DNA from: Diplocloster modestus
GTDB taxonomy: Bacteria; Bacillota; Clostridia; Lachnospirales; Lachnospiraceae
Assembly (NCBI RefSeq): GCF_019042245.1
Contig: NZ_JAHQCX010000023.1
Coordinates: 19,681 to 83,680, forward strand
Reading direction: 5' to 3'
Length of the DNA: 64,000 nt
Notes under the pieces: generated by a model
The model's database searches: none
The model's input: the letters and a program-made list of their open reading frames with translations, nothing else
What the model was told of the DNA's origin: nothing
Part shown: positions 41,988 to 50,758 of the stretch, in pieces
Layout of the letters: each line of letters starts with the position of its first letter
Position numbering within the stretch: position 1 is the stretch's first letter
Translations under genes and position numbers: made by a program

Positions 41988-43375
41988 TGGGAGATGTATT
42001 AAAGAAGGTTCCTGTCAGGGAACAGGATGCAAAAGTGCGTGCCACCAACTTTGAGGAGGTATGCTATGGATATAACCAGGAAGAAGCCATGGAAGAAGCC
42101 GTACGGTGCATTAACTGTAAAAATGCAAAATGCATAACCGGCTGTCCGGTAGCAATCAACATTCCCGGCTTCATCCACGAGGTAAAAGAAGGCAATATCG
42201 AGGAAGCCTACAAGGTAATCAGTAAATCATCGGCTCTGCCCGCAGTATGCGGACGTGTCTGCCCCCAGGAAAGCCAGTGTGAAGGCGTATGTATCCGCGG
42301 AATTAAGGGAGAACCGGTTTCCATCGGAAAGCTGGAGCGTTTTGTGGCCGACTGGGCCAGAGAGCACGGCATTTCCCCTGAAAAGCCTGCAGAAACCAAT
42401 GGCAAAAAGGTAGCCGTGATCGGCAGCGGCCCCGCAGGATTAACCTGCGCCGGAGACCTGGCAAAAATGGGATATGAGGTGACAATCTTTGAAGCACTTC
42501 ACGAACCCGGCGGTGTTCTGGTCTACGGAATTCCCGAGTTCCGTCTCCCTAAGAAAGGCGTAGTAGCTCCGGAAATCGAAAATGTCAAAAAACTGGGTGT
42601 AAAAATAGAGACCAACGTAGTCATCGGAAAATCCGTAACCATCGACGAGCTTTTGAACGAAGAAGGCTTTGACGCGGTATTCATCGGATCCGGTGCCGGC
42701 CTCCCCAAATTCATGGGGATCCCGGGAGAAAATGCCAACGGCGTATTCTCCGCCAACGAGTATCTGACCAGAAGCAATCTGATGAAAGCCTTTGATGAAA
42801 ACTACGACACCCCGATTATGATCGGCAAAAAAGTAGCGGTAGTCGGCGGCGGAAATGTAGCGATGGACGCAGCCAGGACAGCCCTGCGTCTGGGTGCGGA
42901 AGTGCACATCGTATACCGCAGAAGCGAAGCGGAGCTTCCGGCCAGAGTAGAAGAAGTACATCACGCAAAACAGGAAGGCATTATCTTCGACCTGCTGACG
43001 AACCCCCTTGAGATTCTGGTCGACGACAACGGCTGGGTCCGCGGTATGAGCTGCATCAAAATGGAACTGGGCGAACCGGACGAATCAGGCAGACGCAGAC
43101 CGGTAGAAATAAAAGGTTCCGAGTTCGAGATCGAGCTGGACACTGTAATTATGTCCCTGGGAACCTCTCCGAACCCCCTGATCTCCTCAACCACAAAGGG
43201 GCTGGAGACCAACCGGAGAAAATGTATCGTAGCCCAGGAAGAAAACGGCGCCACCACAAAAGAAGGCGTGTATGCCGGCGGTGACGCAGTCACCGGAGCA
43301 GCCACGGTTATCCTGGCTATGGGTGCCGGAAAATCAGCGGCGCAGGGGATTGATGAATTCTTGAATGGAAAGTAA
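41987..43375 (+). CDS. nfnB: NfnB / glutamate synthase small-chain-like flavoprotein
   Basis: A 462-residue flavoprotein often annotated as gltA (NADPH glutamate synthase). The N-terminus binds two [4Fe-4S] clusters (CINCKNAKCITGCPVAINI and CGRVCPQESQCEGVCIRG). The FAD motif is VAVIGSGPAGLTCAGDLAKMG and the NADP motif VAVVGGGNVAMDAARTALRLGA; the final FAD loop is GVYAGGDAVTGAATVI. It is coupled by a one-base overlap with the [2Fe-2S] subunit and no glutamate synthase large subunit is present, so the transhydrogenase role (NfnB) is more likely than glutamate synthesis. Confidence 0.92.
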   Translation: MGDVLKKVPVREQDAKVRATNFEEVCYGYNQEEAMEEAVRCINCKNAKCITGCPVAINIPGFIHEVKEGNIEEAYKVISKSSALPAVCGRVCPQESQCEGVCIRGIKGEPVSIGKLERFVADWAREHGISPEKPAETNGKKVAVIGSGPAGLTCAGDLAKMGYEVTIFEALHEPGGVLVYGIPEFRLPKKGVVAPEIENVKKLGVKIETNVVIGKSVTIDELLNEEGFDAVFIGSGAGLPKFMGIPGENANGVFSANEYLTRSNLMKAFDENYDTPIMIGKKVAVVGGGNVAMDAARTALRLGAEVHIVYRRSEAELPARVEEVHHAKQEGIIFDLLTNPLEILVDDNGWVRGMSCIKMELGEPDESGRRRPVEIKGSEFEIELDTVIMSLGTSPNPLISSTTKGLETNRRKCIVAQEENGATTKEGVYAGGDAVTGAATVILAMGAGKSAAQGIDEFLNGK

Positions 43376-43385
43376 GTAATAAAAA

Positions 43386-43433
43386 GGGCTGAGGCAAGGG
43401 CCGCCTACCCAGAGGCATCTCTTGCCCCAGCCC
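43386..43433 (+). terminator. Terminator-like hairpin after nfnB
   Basis: GGGCTG-GGCAAG (43386-43398) pairs with CTTGCC-CAGCCC (43421-43433) with one internal mismatch, 10 bases after the stop codon. No long T-run follows. Confidence 0.6.
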
Positions 43434-43530
43434 GCTCCTACTTCGGTGATGCCTAAGTTCCTATGAGCAGAAGGATTCCCATGCTGCAGCTCAACACAGA
43501 TGACCATGGAAAAAGGCCTTCAGAAATGCA

Positions 43531-43875
43531 GGAGGCAGAGGGAATCGGCGGGGTTTTCGGGGCATGGATGGATCTGGGCGGCAGCCCCTGGGGGGACGGA
43601 GTAAAAGTGACCGGCGTCAAACCGCTTGAGGCCGGGCGTTAGAACGGGTTACGCAGATGGAGAGAGAACCTCGCAGGACCCGGGACACTGTTTGAGACGT
43701 TTTTTGGCGAGTTTGTCCCGGATCCTGCTAATCAGAGGTTCTCACTCCATCGGAGTTACCCGTTCTTAGGCCCGGCCGAAGCGGTTTGGCGCCGGTCACT
43801 TTTACTCCGTCCCCCCAGGGGCTGCCGCCCAGATCCATCCATGCCCCGAAAACCCCGCCGATTCCCTCTGCCTCC
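43531..43875 (-). repeat. Long hairpin element, copy 4 (345 bp, inverted)
   Basis: Outer arms of about 95 bases (GGAGGCAGAGGGAATCGG... and ...CCGATTCCCTCTGCCTCC) are complementary with one mismatch; this is the longest stem of the four copies. On the minus strand the core reads CTAAGAACGGGTAACTCCG, AACCTCTGATT, AGCAGG, CAAACTCGCCAAAAAACG, CTCAAACAGTG, TCCTGCGAGG, TCTGCGTAAC and GTTCTAACG. It lies between the convergent nfnB and AraC-type regulator genes. Confidence 0.9.
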
Positions 43876-43923
43876 GGACCTGCCCGGACCTGCCTCCGGA
43901 CCTCCCTGCGGCCCCTTAGCCCG

Positions 43924-45462
43924 TTATTCCACCTCCTGATGCTGAATCCGATATTCCGACGGGGACATAGAAGTGATCAGTTTGAATGCCTTACTGAAGT
44001 AGAACTGGTTGGAGTAACCGCACAGCTCCGTGACCTCACGGACCGTGAGCTGAGAATGGGCGAAGTAGTCACAGGCCTGGCTGATCCGGTAACTGGTCAG
44101 GTATTCGATGGGACGCACATCGGAGTGCTTTTTGAACAGCCGGCTTAAGTAGGCCGGGGTTATGGCGAAGTGGATCGCGATGTCGTTTATGTTAATATCT
44201 CTTCCGTAGTTGTTGCGGATATATTCTTTTACTTCGGAGACCAGGGTTTCCGGATTGGCGGAGGTCGTCAGATTTGGGATTTTCCGCCGGAACAGCTGGC
44301 CGAACAGCAGGTGAAGCGAGAGTTTTAGTTCCGCGTATGTTTTGCAGTTTGAGAGATACTCATCGATTTCCAGTTCTTTGCTGCTTAAGTTTCTGCTTCC
44401 GGTGCTGTCGAAGCATATATGGAGCAGCTGCTTCAGGCAGTTGCCAAGCTGCTTCTGGGTGGTGCGTTTCTGATCGCAGAGTGCCAGAAAATCATCCAGG
44501 TGTTCCAGCAGGACGTTCGGATTCTGAGTGTGAATGCAAAAACGGAAGTTTTCCAGCTGCTGGTCCTGCAAGGTGACGTCCGGATCCTGAGAGCTTTCCA
44601 GGAATTCCCGGTTGTGGAGAATGGCAGAGTGGGCGAAGATCAGCTGATTGGTTAACTGCGTTTTTGATAATTTGTACTCAGCGGCCAGGTTGTTGACACT
44701 GCAGACGGGTTTGGAGATGCAGATGGTAACTGCATCGGTGATTTTCATGATCTGTTTTTGCAGTTCCAGGGCCATCATGTCCAGCTTTTCCTCTGTGGTC
44801 CTGTTCAGGAAAAATACCAGGAGTTTTTGATTGTAGGTGTTCCCGCTGCAGAGGTGGACCGTTTCTCCCTTTTTTAGGTATTTGTTGACCACAGGACCTT
44901 TTAGTATCTCTTCCAGCTCGTTTTCATATGGCAGCCAGTCCTGGAAGGAGAAGGTGGCGCAGGAATTCAGATTGATCAGCATTAACTGGCATACGGTGTA
45001 ACGGATGGTGTTCAGGAGATAGTCAGGAATCAGAGTGCCGGAGTTCAGCATCCGGTACAGTGCCTGCTGGTAGCTGTAATCCTGCTCGGATAAAATCTTT
45101 TCTTCCAGCGTATCCAGTACATATCTCAAATCCTCTACACTGACCGGTTTCAGCAGATATTCGTCCACGCCTAACTGAATGGCAGCTTTTGCGTATGCAA
45201 AGTCCCTGTAGCCGCTTAGAATTACGGTTTTTATGGAGATATTTTCTTCTTTCAGCCTGCGGATCAGCTCCAGCCCGGTCTGGATGGGCATTCGGATGTC
45301 GGTGATCAGGATGTCGGGATGGAGAGTCAGGATTTTCTCATAGGCATCCTGGCCGTTCATGGCTGTGCCTGCTATCTCTACGTTTTTTTCTGATTTTTCT
45401 ATTTTTTTACAGATATCCTTTTGAATTAATACCTGATCCTCAGCGATCAGTACTTTAATCAT
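43924..45462 (-). CDS. AraC-type response regulator (YesN-like)
   Basis: The 512-residue regulator has an N-terminal receiver domain (1-120; LIAEDQ, phospho-Asp in ILITDIRMP, Lys in LLKPVS), a long middle region (about 125-400) of the YesN type, and a C-terminal AraC pair of helix-turn-helix motifs (about 405-508; DININDIAIHFAITPAYLSRLFKKH and LTVREVTELCGYSNQFYFSKAFK). It pairs with the kinase whose gene it overlaps by 8 bases. Such systems activate adjacent sugar ABC and glycosidase genes, so its targets are probably those from 47421 to 61227. Confidence 0.92.
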   Translation of the reverse strand: MIKVLIAEDQVLIQKDICKKIEKSEKNVEIAGTAMNGQDAYEKILTLHPDILITDIRMPIQTGLELIRRLKEENISIKTVILSGYRDFAYAKAAIQLGVDEYLLKPVSVEDLRYVLDTLEEKILSEQDYSYQQALYRMLNSGTLIPDYLLNTIRYTVCQLMLINLNSCATFSFQDWLPYENELEEILKGPVVNKYLKKGETVHLCSGNTYNQKLLVFFLNRTTEEKLDMMALELQKQIMKITDAVTICISKPVCSVNNLAAEYKLSKTQLTNQLIFAHSAILHNREFLESSQDPDVTLQDQQLENFRFCIHTQNPNVLLEHLDDFLALCDQKRTTQKQLGNCLKQLLHICFDSTGSRNLSSKELEIDEYLSNCKTYAELKLSLHLLFGQLFRRKIPNLTTSANPETLVSEVKEYIRNNYGRDININDIAIHFAITPAYLSRLFKKHSDVRPIEYLTSYRISQACDYFAHSQLTVREVTELCGYSNQFYFSKAFKLITSMSPSEYRIQHQEVE

Positions 45463-47230
45463 TCTTAAAAGCTCCTTTCAGTGTGATACGGCAGCCCCGG
45501 GAGAGATTCTCCACTTTGTAGGAAAATTGCTCTCCGAAATACAGGGATAATCTGGAAAAGGTGTTGTTCAGGCCCAGCCCGTTGATCTCCAGTTCGGTGG
45601 CCTCGATGGGTTCTTCGGAAATGTGGGAGAGGGCGTCCTGGCTGAATCCTCCGCCGTTGTCTGTAATTTCTATTACCCAGCCGTCAGGGTCCGCACGGCA
45701 GATCAGCGATAGATGCCAGGGCGGCAGTGTGTTTTTAAAACCGTGCCGGAAACTGTTTTCGGCAAATGGCTGAATGGAGAGCCTGGGGATCAGAAGATCA
45801 TAAAGCTCCCGGGGGGCATCGATAATGTAGTCAAAATTTGTGTCATTGGAAATTTTCATAAATTCCAGATAGTTTTTCGTATGTGTCAGCTCCTCGATTA
45901 ACGTTACTTCCGTCTTTTTTGAAGTTACATAGCGCATCATGGAGGAAAGGTCCTGACACATCACGGTGGTCACATCGCTGCCGTACACTTCACTGGCAGC
46001 GCTGATACTGTTCAGTGCATTGTAGAGAAAGTGCGGGTCCACCTGGGCCTGAAGCGCCGCCAGATTCGCATTGCTTTCACGGATTTCCAGTTCATAGATT
46101 TCCTGGATGGAGGCTTTTAGCTTGGCTACCATCTGGTTCAGGGAGGTGTTCAGGATCTCGAATTCGTTGAAGGTGTCCGACGGCAGCGTAAGCTTGGTAT
46201 CCGAGTCCAGACTCAGCTTATTAACCTGATAGATCAGCTGGTTCAATGGCCTGGTAAACTGGGTGATCAGCGTGAAGATAATACCCAGAGTCAGGACCAG
46301 GGTCAGCAGTACCGTAATCACGGTGGTTAGGATATAGGTTCTGGTCTGGCTGTGGACCGTACCATTGTTGGAGATGAGTACCACGGTAAATCCTGTTGTG
46401 TCGCTGTGATGGGCGCAGTAGGCATATTCATAGGAATGATAGCGGTTCTCCCCGGCTTTGATCTGTTCCTGGATTCGGTCTATGGAATCCTTAGGAAGGG
46501 TGGTGATCTGACGGTCGTAGGGATATACCATACGGTCTCCGGAATCGAAGATCAGTATTTCCTTCTCATCCCGGAAGGTATCCTGGGTACAGATGTCCTT
46601 CAGACGCTGGCTTGAAACCTGGATTTCCACTATGGTATCCTGTGTGGTGGCCGCGTCGGCGAAGTTGCGCAGCACGGACAACACCATGCGGTCATCCGGA
46701 GTCCAGGGACTCTGGGAGGGCGCCCGGTAGATGATCGATTCGGTGGCAAAGGATACGGCGGCCCGGTCCGTGGCGAGAGCCTGGTAGACATAGTTCATAT
46801 CATCATAATAGGTACCGGTGTAATAAAAATAATTTTTTTCCTGATTGTAAAGCATCACGTTAGAGATAATCGGAGAGAACATCATGTTGCCGAGTGCGGT
46901 CTGAATCGTCCTTTCCTGCTGGAGCTGCGTGATATATGCCTGGGCGGTTTCATTTTCCGAAGTGTTCAGATTGAGAACGATAGAACGCAGGGAAGGATTT
47001 TTGGTGATGGAGGTGGCGGCTATATTCATCTGCTCATACAGGGAGTCGATCTGGGTTGATATCCGCTCCAGGATAATATCGGAGGATATCCGTTCGTTTG
47101 TGATCGTATTTTTAATAGAAGTTCTGGAGAACAGCAGGCAGACGATCAGGGCAAGTGTCAGAAAAAGGATGCCGACGCTGAGAAAAAGTTTTGTCTTGAA
47201 TGGAATATTACGTATTTTAAATGGTTTCAT
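45455..47230 (-). CDS. Sensor histidine kinase (YesM-like)
   Basis: The 591-residue kinase has two membrane segments (about 13-33 and 297-320) around a large extracytoplasmic sensor domain. A HAMP domain (about 320-375), a His_kinase domain with the phospho-His in LQAQVDPHFLYNALNSI, and a HATPase domain with PRLSIQPFAENSFRHG, DNGGGF and GLGLNNTFSRL follow. The sequence fits the LytS/YesM class. It is divergent from the sugar-binding lipoprotein gene and probably senses a saccharide directly or through that protein. Confidence 0.93.
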   Translation of the reverse strand: MKPFKIRNIPFKTKLFLSVGILFLTLALIVCLLFSRTSIKNTITNERISSDIILERISTQIDSLYEQMNIAATSITKNPSLRSIVLNLNTSENETAQAYITQLQQERTIQTALGNMMFSPIISNVMLYNQEKNYFYYTGTYYDDMNYVYQALATDRAAVSFATESIIYRAPSQSPWTPDDRMVLSVLRNFADAATTQDTIVEIQVSSQRLKDICTQDTFRDEKEILIFDSGDRMVYPYDRQITTLPKDSIDRIQEQIKAGENRYHSYEYAYCAHHSDTTGFTVVLISNNGTVHSQTRTYILTTVITVLLTLVLTLGIIFTLITQFTRPLNQLIYQVNKLSLDSDTKLTLPSDTFNEFEILNTSLNQMVAKLKASIQEIYELEIRESNANLAALQAQVDPHFLYNALNSISAASEVYGSDVTTVMCQDLSSMMRYVTSKKTEVTLIEELTHTKNYLEFMKISNDTNFDYIIDAPRELYDLLIPRLSIQPFAENSFRHGFKNTLPPWHLSLICRADPDGWVIEITDNGGGFSQDALSHISEEPIEATELEINGLGLNNTFSRLSLYFGEQFSYKVENLSRGCRITLKGAFKND

Positions 47231-47420
47231 GGCAGATTCTCCTTTCTGCTTTCTTAATTATATCGAATTATGGAAAGAATTGACAGAGGAGAAAGTCGGA
47301 AAATGACAGGTAATCACCAACAGGTCAAAAAAATACATCCCGAAAGGAAAAAAATCACATTCTTTTTTTTCAGAAATATCGATAAAATGAAGCTATCAAA
47401 TGAACGGAGGGAAAAAAATT

Positions 47421-48806
47421 ATGAAATTGAAAACAGTACTAAGACATGCCGCAGCCATCAGTCTTGCGTTGGCCATCACCATAACAGGGATCGGATGCGG
47501 AAACGGCGGCGATGCAGCCGGTACCGACGGCGGAAACACGGAAAACACCGTCGGCGACAATACGGACGCGGCAGACAAGAGCACACCGGAGAGCACGGAT
47601 GACAAAAAAGGAGGCGTTACCATTACGGTGGGTCTGAAAGCCTCCCATGTGGAGATCTCCAATATTAATACGTATAAAGATGCCTGGGAAAAGGAAACCG
47701 GCAACAAAGTTGACGTACAGGCTATCGATGACAACCAGTTTGATTCCCTGCTGCAGACCAAGATGTCTACCAGCGGTATGTGGGATATCTTCATCGGAGA
47801 TACCGGAACACAGGCCACATCCTACCAGCATGAGAAGAACCTGGTGGATCTGTCCGCGGAACCGTGGGTAGAGAAACTGACCGACACCGGAAAAGAATTT
47901 GTAACCCATACCGACGGAAAAGTTTACTGCTTCCCCAATGGCGGTGTAAACTCCTTTGGTATCGTGTACAACAAGGATGTGTTTGAGAAGAACGGCATTG
48001 AAGTTCCGAAAACTTTTGAAGAGTTCGATGCGGTATGCGATAAACTGAAAGCTGCCGGGATTACGCCTCTGTATGTATCCATGGCGGATGCCTGGACCGT
48101 AAACCAGATCATGAACGGCGAGTGGCCGAATATCTTAAGCGCCAATCCGGACTGCCTGGAGAAACTGAACAAGAATGAAATCCGCTGGGATTCCCTGCCC
48201 GAGTTCAACGAGATGTTCGTACGCCTGAAGAGCTATGTGGATAAGGGATATATCAACTCGGATATGGCTACCGCTAAATACGAGATGGCCCAGAAAGCGT
48301 TCGGAACCGGTGAAGCCGCCATGATGTATATGGGGGACTGGGCAGATCCGGAGTACGCTAAAGTTGCGCCGGAAGCGGCTGGCAGGATCGGTATGTTTGC
48401 GGCTCCCACCAAAGACGGCAGCAGCAAACTGGCGATCGCCGGTCCCGGGGGATACTACATATCCAATCAGTGTAAAAATGTGGATGCTGCGAAAGATTTC
48501 CTGAACTTCATGGCACAGGATGATAATATCAAGCTGAACCTTCAGACCAGAGCCTGCACTTCCGTATGGAAAGGCATCGAGGCCGCCAACCTCAGCAGCA
48601 CATTGGCTGATACACAGAAGTATGTGGATGACGGCAACACCGAGATCCACTACAACCAGACCTATGTAATCACACCTTCCGACGATGCGAACAGTGCATT
48701 CTTGTCCGTGCTTCTGGGTCAGAAGACACCGGAAGATTGCGCCAAGATCTGGAGTGATGCTGTGATTACCGTCGGCAAACAGCTCGGATTTGACGGATTC
48801 AAATAA
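47421..48806 (+). CDS. Extracellular sugar-binding lipoprotein of an ABC importer
   Basis: A 461-residue solute-binding protein with a lipoprotein signal (MKLKTVLRHAAAISLALAITI, then TGIGC with the lipidated Cys), a Gly/Asn/Thr/Asp-rich linker and a family 1 binding domain (DAWEKETGNKVDVQAID, FPNGGVNSFGIVYNKDVFEKNGIEVPKTFEEFDAVCDKLKAAGITPLY). It delivers an oligosaccharide to the permeases encoded downstream. No ATPase gene is present; these systems commonly share an MsmX-type ATPase. The ATG at 47421 follows GGAGGG. A hairpin after the gene may lower expression of the permeases relative to the binding protein. Confidence 0.93.
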   Translation: MKLKTVLRHAAAISLALAITITGIGCGNGGDAAGTDGGNTENTVGDNTDAADKSTPESTDDKKGGVTITVGLKASHVEISNINTYKDAWEKETGNKVDVQAIDDNQFDSLLQTKMSTSGMWDIFIGDTGTQATSYQHEKNLVDLSAEPWVEKLTDTGKEFVTHTDGKVYCFPNGGVNSFGIVYNKDVFEKNGIEVPKTFEEFDAVCDKLKAAGITPLYVSMADAWTVNQIMNGEWPNILSANPDCLEKLNKNEIRWDSLPEFNEMFVRLKSYVDKGYINSDMATAKYEMAQKAFGTGEAAMMYMGDWADPEYAKVAPEAAGRIGMFAAPTKDGSSKLAIAGPGGYYISNQCKNVDAAKDFLNFMAQDDNIKLNLQTRACTSVWKGIEAANLSSTLADTQKYVDDGNTEIHYNQTYVITPSDDANSAFLSVLLGQKTPEDCAKIWSDAVITVGKQLGFDGFK

Positions 48807-48835
48807 ATCTGCAGACCGGATTTAGAAAGGAGTGT

Positions 48836-48878
48836 TACAGAATTTCAGCAGGGCTGGATTTTGTGACACCCCTTTTTT
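48836..48878 (+). terminator. Intra-operon terminator/attenuator after the binding protein
   Basis: AAAGGAGTGTTACA (48836-48849) pairs with TGTGACACCCCTTTT (from 48862), with one mismatch and one G-U pair, followed by a T-run. This is a common arrangement that keeps binding-protein mRNA in excess. Confidence 0.65.
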
Positions 48879-48944
48879 ATTCAATAGGAAGTGCGTCCTA
48901 TTGAATCAGGTAAAAGTATTTTTATAGAGAAATGGAGGAATAAC

Positions 48945-49841
48945 GTGAAGCGAAAAAATGTCAGCAGACTGGAACGCAAGTATTATCCGCTCCAATTTGC
49001 CATTCCCGGAATCATCATCTTTACCGTTTTTTATGTCTGCTCTATCGTTGGCGGTTTTATCTTTTCGTTCACAGACTGGAGCATCTACAATTTTGAATCT
49101 CCCGGGTTCGTGGGTTTAAGTAATTTCAAAGATCTGTTCGCGTCCCAAAGCTTTTTGCCTGCGCTGGGGCATACCTTCCTGTTCGCGCTGGTGACGACGG
49201 TCTTGAAAGTGGGACTGGGACTGGTCTTCGCACTGCTTTTAAACCGTGCGTTCAAGGGACGGAATTTCTTCCGGGCGGTGATTTTCCTGCCCTGTACCAT
49301 CGGGGCGCTGGTCATTGGTTATGTATTTACCTTTATCCTGCAGCCGGATACCGGAATCTTAAACGAGGCGCTGCGCAGTATCGGACTAGGCAGCCTGGCG
49401 CTGAACTGGCTGGGGGATACGAATATAGTGCTGTATGTAGTGTGCGCGGTGGAATCCTGGATGTGGGTCGGTTTTAACACGGCTATCATCCTGGCAGGGC
49501 TGCAGTCCATATCCACCGATGTATATGAGGCCGCAAGGATTGACGGCGCCGGCGCGTGGCAGACGACCAAGGCTATTACGCTGCCGCTGGTGACACCGTC
49601 CGTCAACACGACCATTACACTGTGTGTGATCGGCGGTTTTAACATATTCGATATTGTCATGTCTATGACCAACGGCGGTCCCAACGGGGCCACCCAGGTG
49701 ATCAGCAAGCTGTCCTATGACGCCATGCGTGTCGGAACGCTGGGATATGCGTCAGCCATTAACCTGATCCAATTCCTGCTGATCGTCATTGTCATATCGC
49801 CGCTGCTGAATTTTCTGAGAAGAAGGGAGCCGGATATCTGA
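48945..49841 (+). CDS. Sugar ABC transporter permease (MalF/UgpA type)
   Basis: A 298-residue membrane protein with six hydrophobic segments and the ATPase-contacting EAA loop EAARIDGAGAWQTTKAITLPLVTPS. The N-terminus YPLQFAIPGIIIFTVFYVCSIVGGFIFSFTDW is typical of the UgpA/LacF group. GTG at 48945 is chosen because AATGGAGG lies 8 bases upstream; an ATG at 48891 would add 18 residues that overlap the leader hairpin region. Its last base is shared with the next ATG (TGATG), so the two permeases are translationally coupled. Confidence 0.92.
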   Translation: MKRKNVSRLERKYYPLQFAIPGIIIFTVFYVCSIVGGFIFSFTDWSIYNFESPGFVGLSNFKDLFASQSFLPALGHTFLFALVTTVLKVGLGLVFALLLNRAFKGRNFFRAVIFLPCTIGALVIGYVFTFILQPDTGILNEALRSIGLGSLALNWLGDTNIVLYVVCAVESWMWVGFNTAIILAGLQSISTDVYEAARIDGAGAWQTTKAITLPLVTPSVNTTITLCVIGGFNIFDIVMSMTNGGPNGATQVISKLSYDAMRVGTLGYASAINLIQFLLIVIVISPLLNFLRRREPDI

Positions 49842-50671
49842 TGAATTATAAGACAAAAAAAGCAATGTCCCATACTGCCGTTTATATCATCTGCCTGGTG
49901 ATGACCTTCCTGGTTGTCTTTCCGTTCTTCCTGGTAATCCTGACATCCTTTAAGTCGGTGGAAGAGGCGGCGATCGTGAATCTGTCCATACCGAAGAAAT
50001 TCCTTTGGGAGAACTTCGCCTACGTGGTGGAAGAGGGAAAACTGCTCCGGGCGTTTAAAAACAGTCTGATCATAACGGGCTGTTCCGTATTGCTGACCGT
50101 ATTGGTCTCGTCGGTCACCGCATTTACCCTCACGAGAAGAAGCGACCGGCTGAGCGGACTTTTGTCCAATTACTTCCTGATCGGGATGATCGCGCCGCTA
50201 TCGCTGATTCCGGAAGTTATCATTGTGAAGACGCTGGGGTTAAGCGGTACTTACCTCTCCATCATACTGATCCATGTGGCGTCCCGGATGCCGCTGAGCG
50301 TCATGATCTATTCCGGCGTCATCAAAGGCATCCCACGTTCGCTGGATGAGTCGGCCATGCTGGAGGGCTGCGGATTCAGTCGGATGTTCTTCCAGGTGGT
50401 ATTCCCACTGTTAAAACCGGCGGTATTTACGAATATCATTATCGTATTCATGGGCGTTTGGAACGATTTCCAGATCTCCCTGTACTTTGTCACCGACGTG
50501 GCCAAGAACACGATACCGCTTAGTATCTACAGCTTCGTGGGATATATGACTTATAAGTGGAATTATGTCTGCGCCTTTATCGTGCTGTCCATACTGCCGA
50601 TTCTGGTAGTGTATATCAGTGCGCAGAAATATATCGTGGACGGCATGATCGCCGGAGCGGTCAAGAGCTGA
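49841..50671 (+). CDS. Sugar ABC transporter permease (MalG/UgpE type)
   Basis: A 276-residue membrane protein with six hydrophobic segments and the EAA loop ESAMLEGCGFSRMFFQVVFPLLKP. It begins near AVYIICLVMTFLVVFPFFLVILTSFKS, the usual MalG-type N-terminus. Together with the upstream permease it forms the membrane channel of the importer. It overlaps the previous gene by one base. The next gene starts 87 bases downstream, after a stretch without evident structure. Confidence 0.93.
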   Translation: MNYKTKKAMSHTAVYIICLVMTFLVVFPFFLVILTSFKSVEEAAIVNLSIPKKFLWENFAYVVEEGKLLRAFKNSLIITGCSVLLTVLVSSVTAFTLTRRSDRLSGLLSNYFLIGMIAPLSLIPEVIIVKTLGLSGTYLSIILIHVASRMPLSVMIYSGVIKGIPRSLDESAMLEGCGFSRMFFQVVFPLLKPAVFTNIIIVFMGVWNDFQISLYFVTDVAKNTIPLSIYSFVGYMTYKWNYVCAFIVLSILPILVVYISAQKYIVDGMIAGAVKS

Positions 50672-50758
50672 TCCACTCTTGACGACAGCCAAACAAAGCC
50701 GGGAAACGGCTGCATCTGGAAAAGGAAAAAGAAACGAAAAAAGGAGACGTTCATATTT

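Noticed and set aside
41987..43375. Glutamate synthase small subunit (GltD role)
   Set aside because: No large subunit is nearby, and the coupled partner is an NfnA-type [2Fe-2S] flavoprotein.
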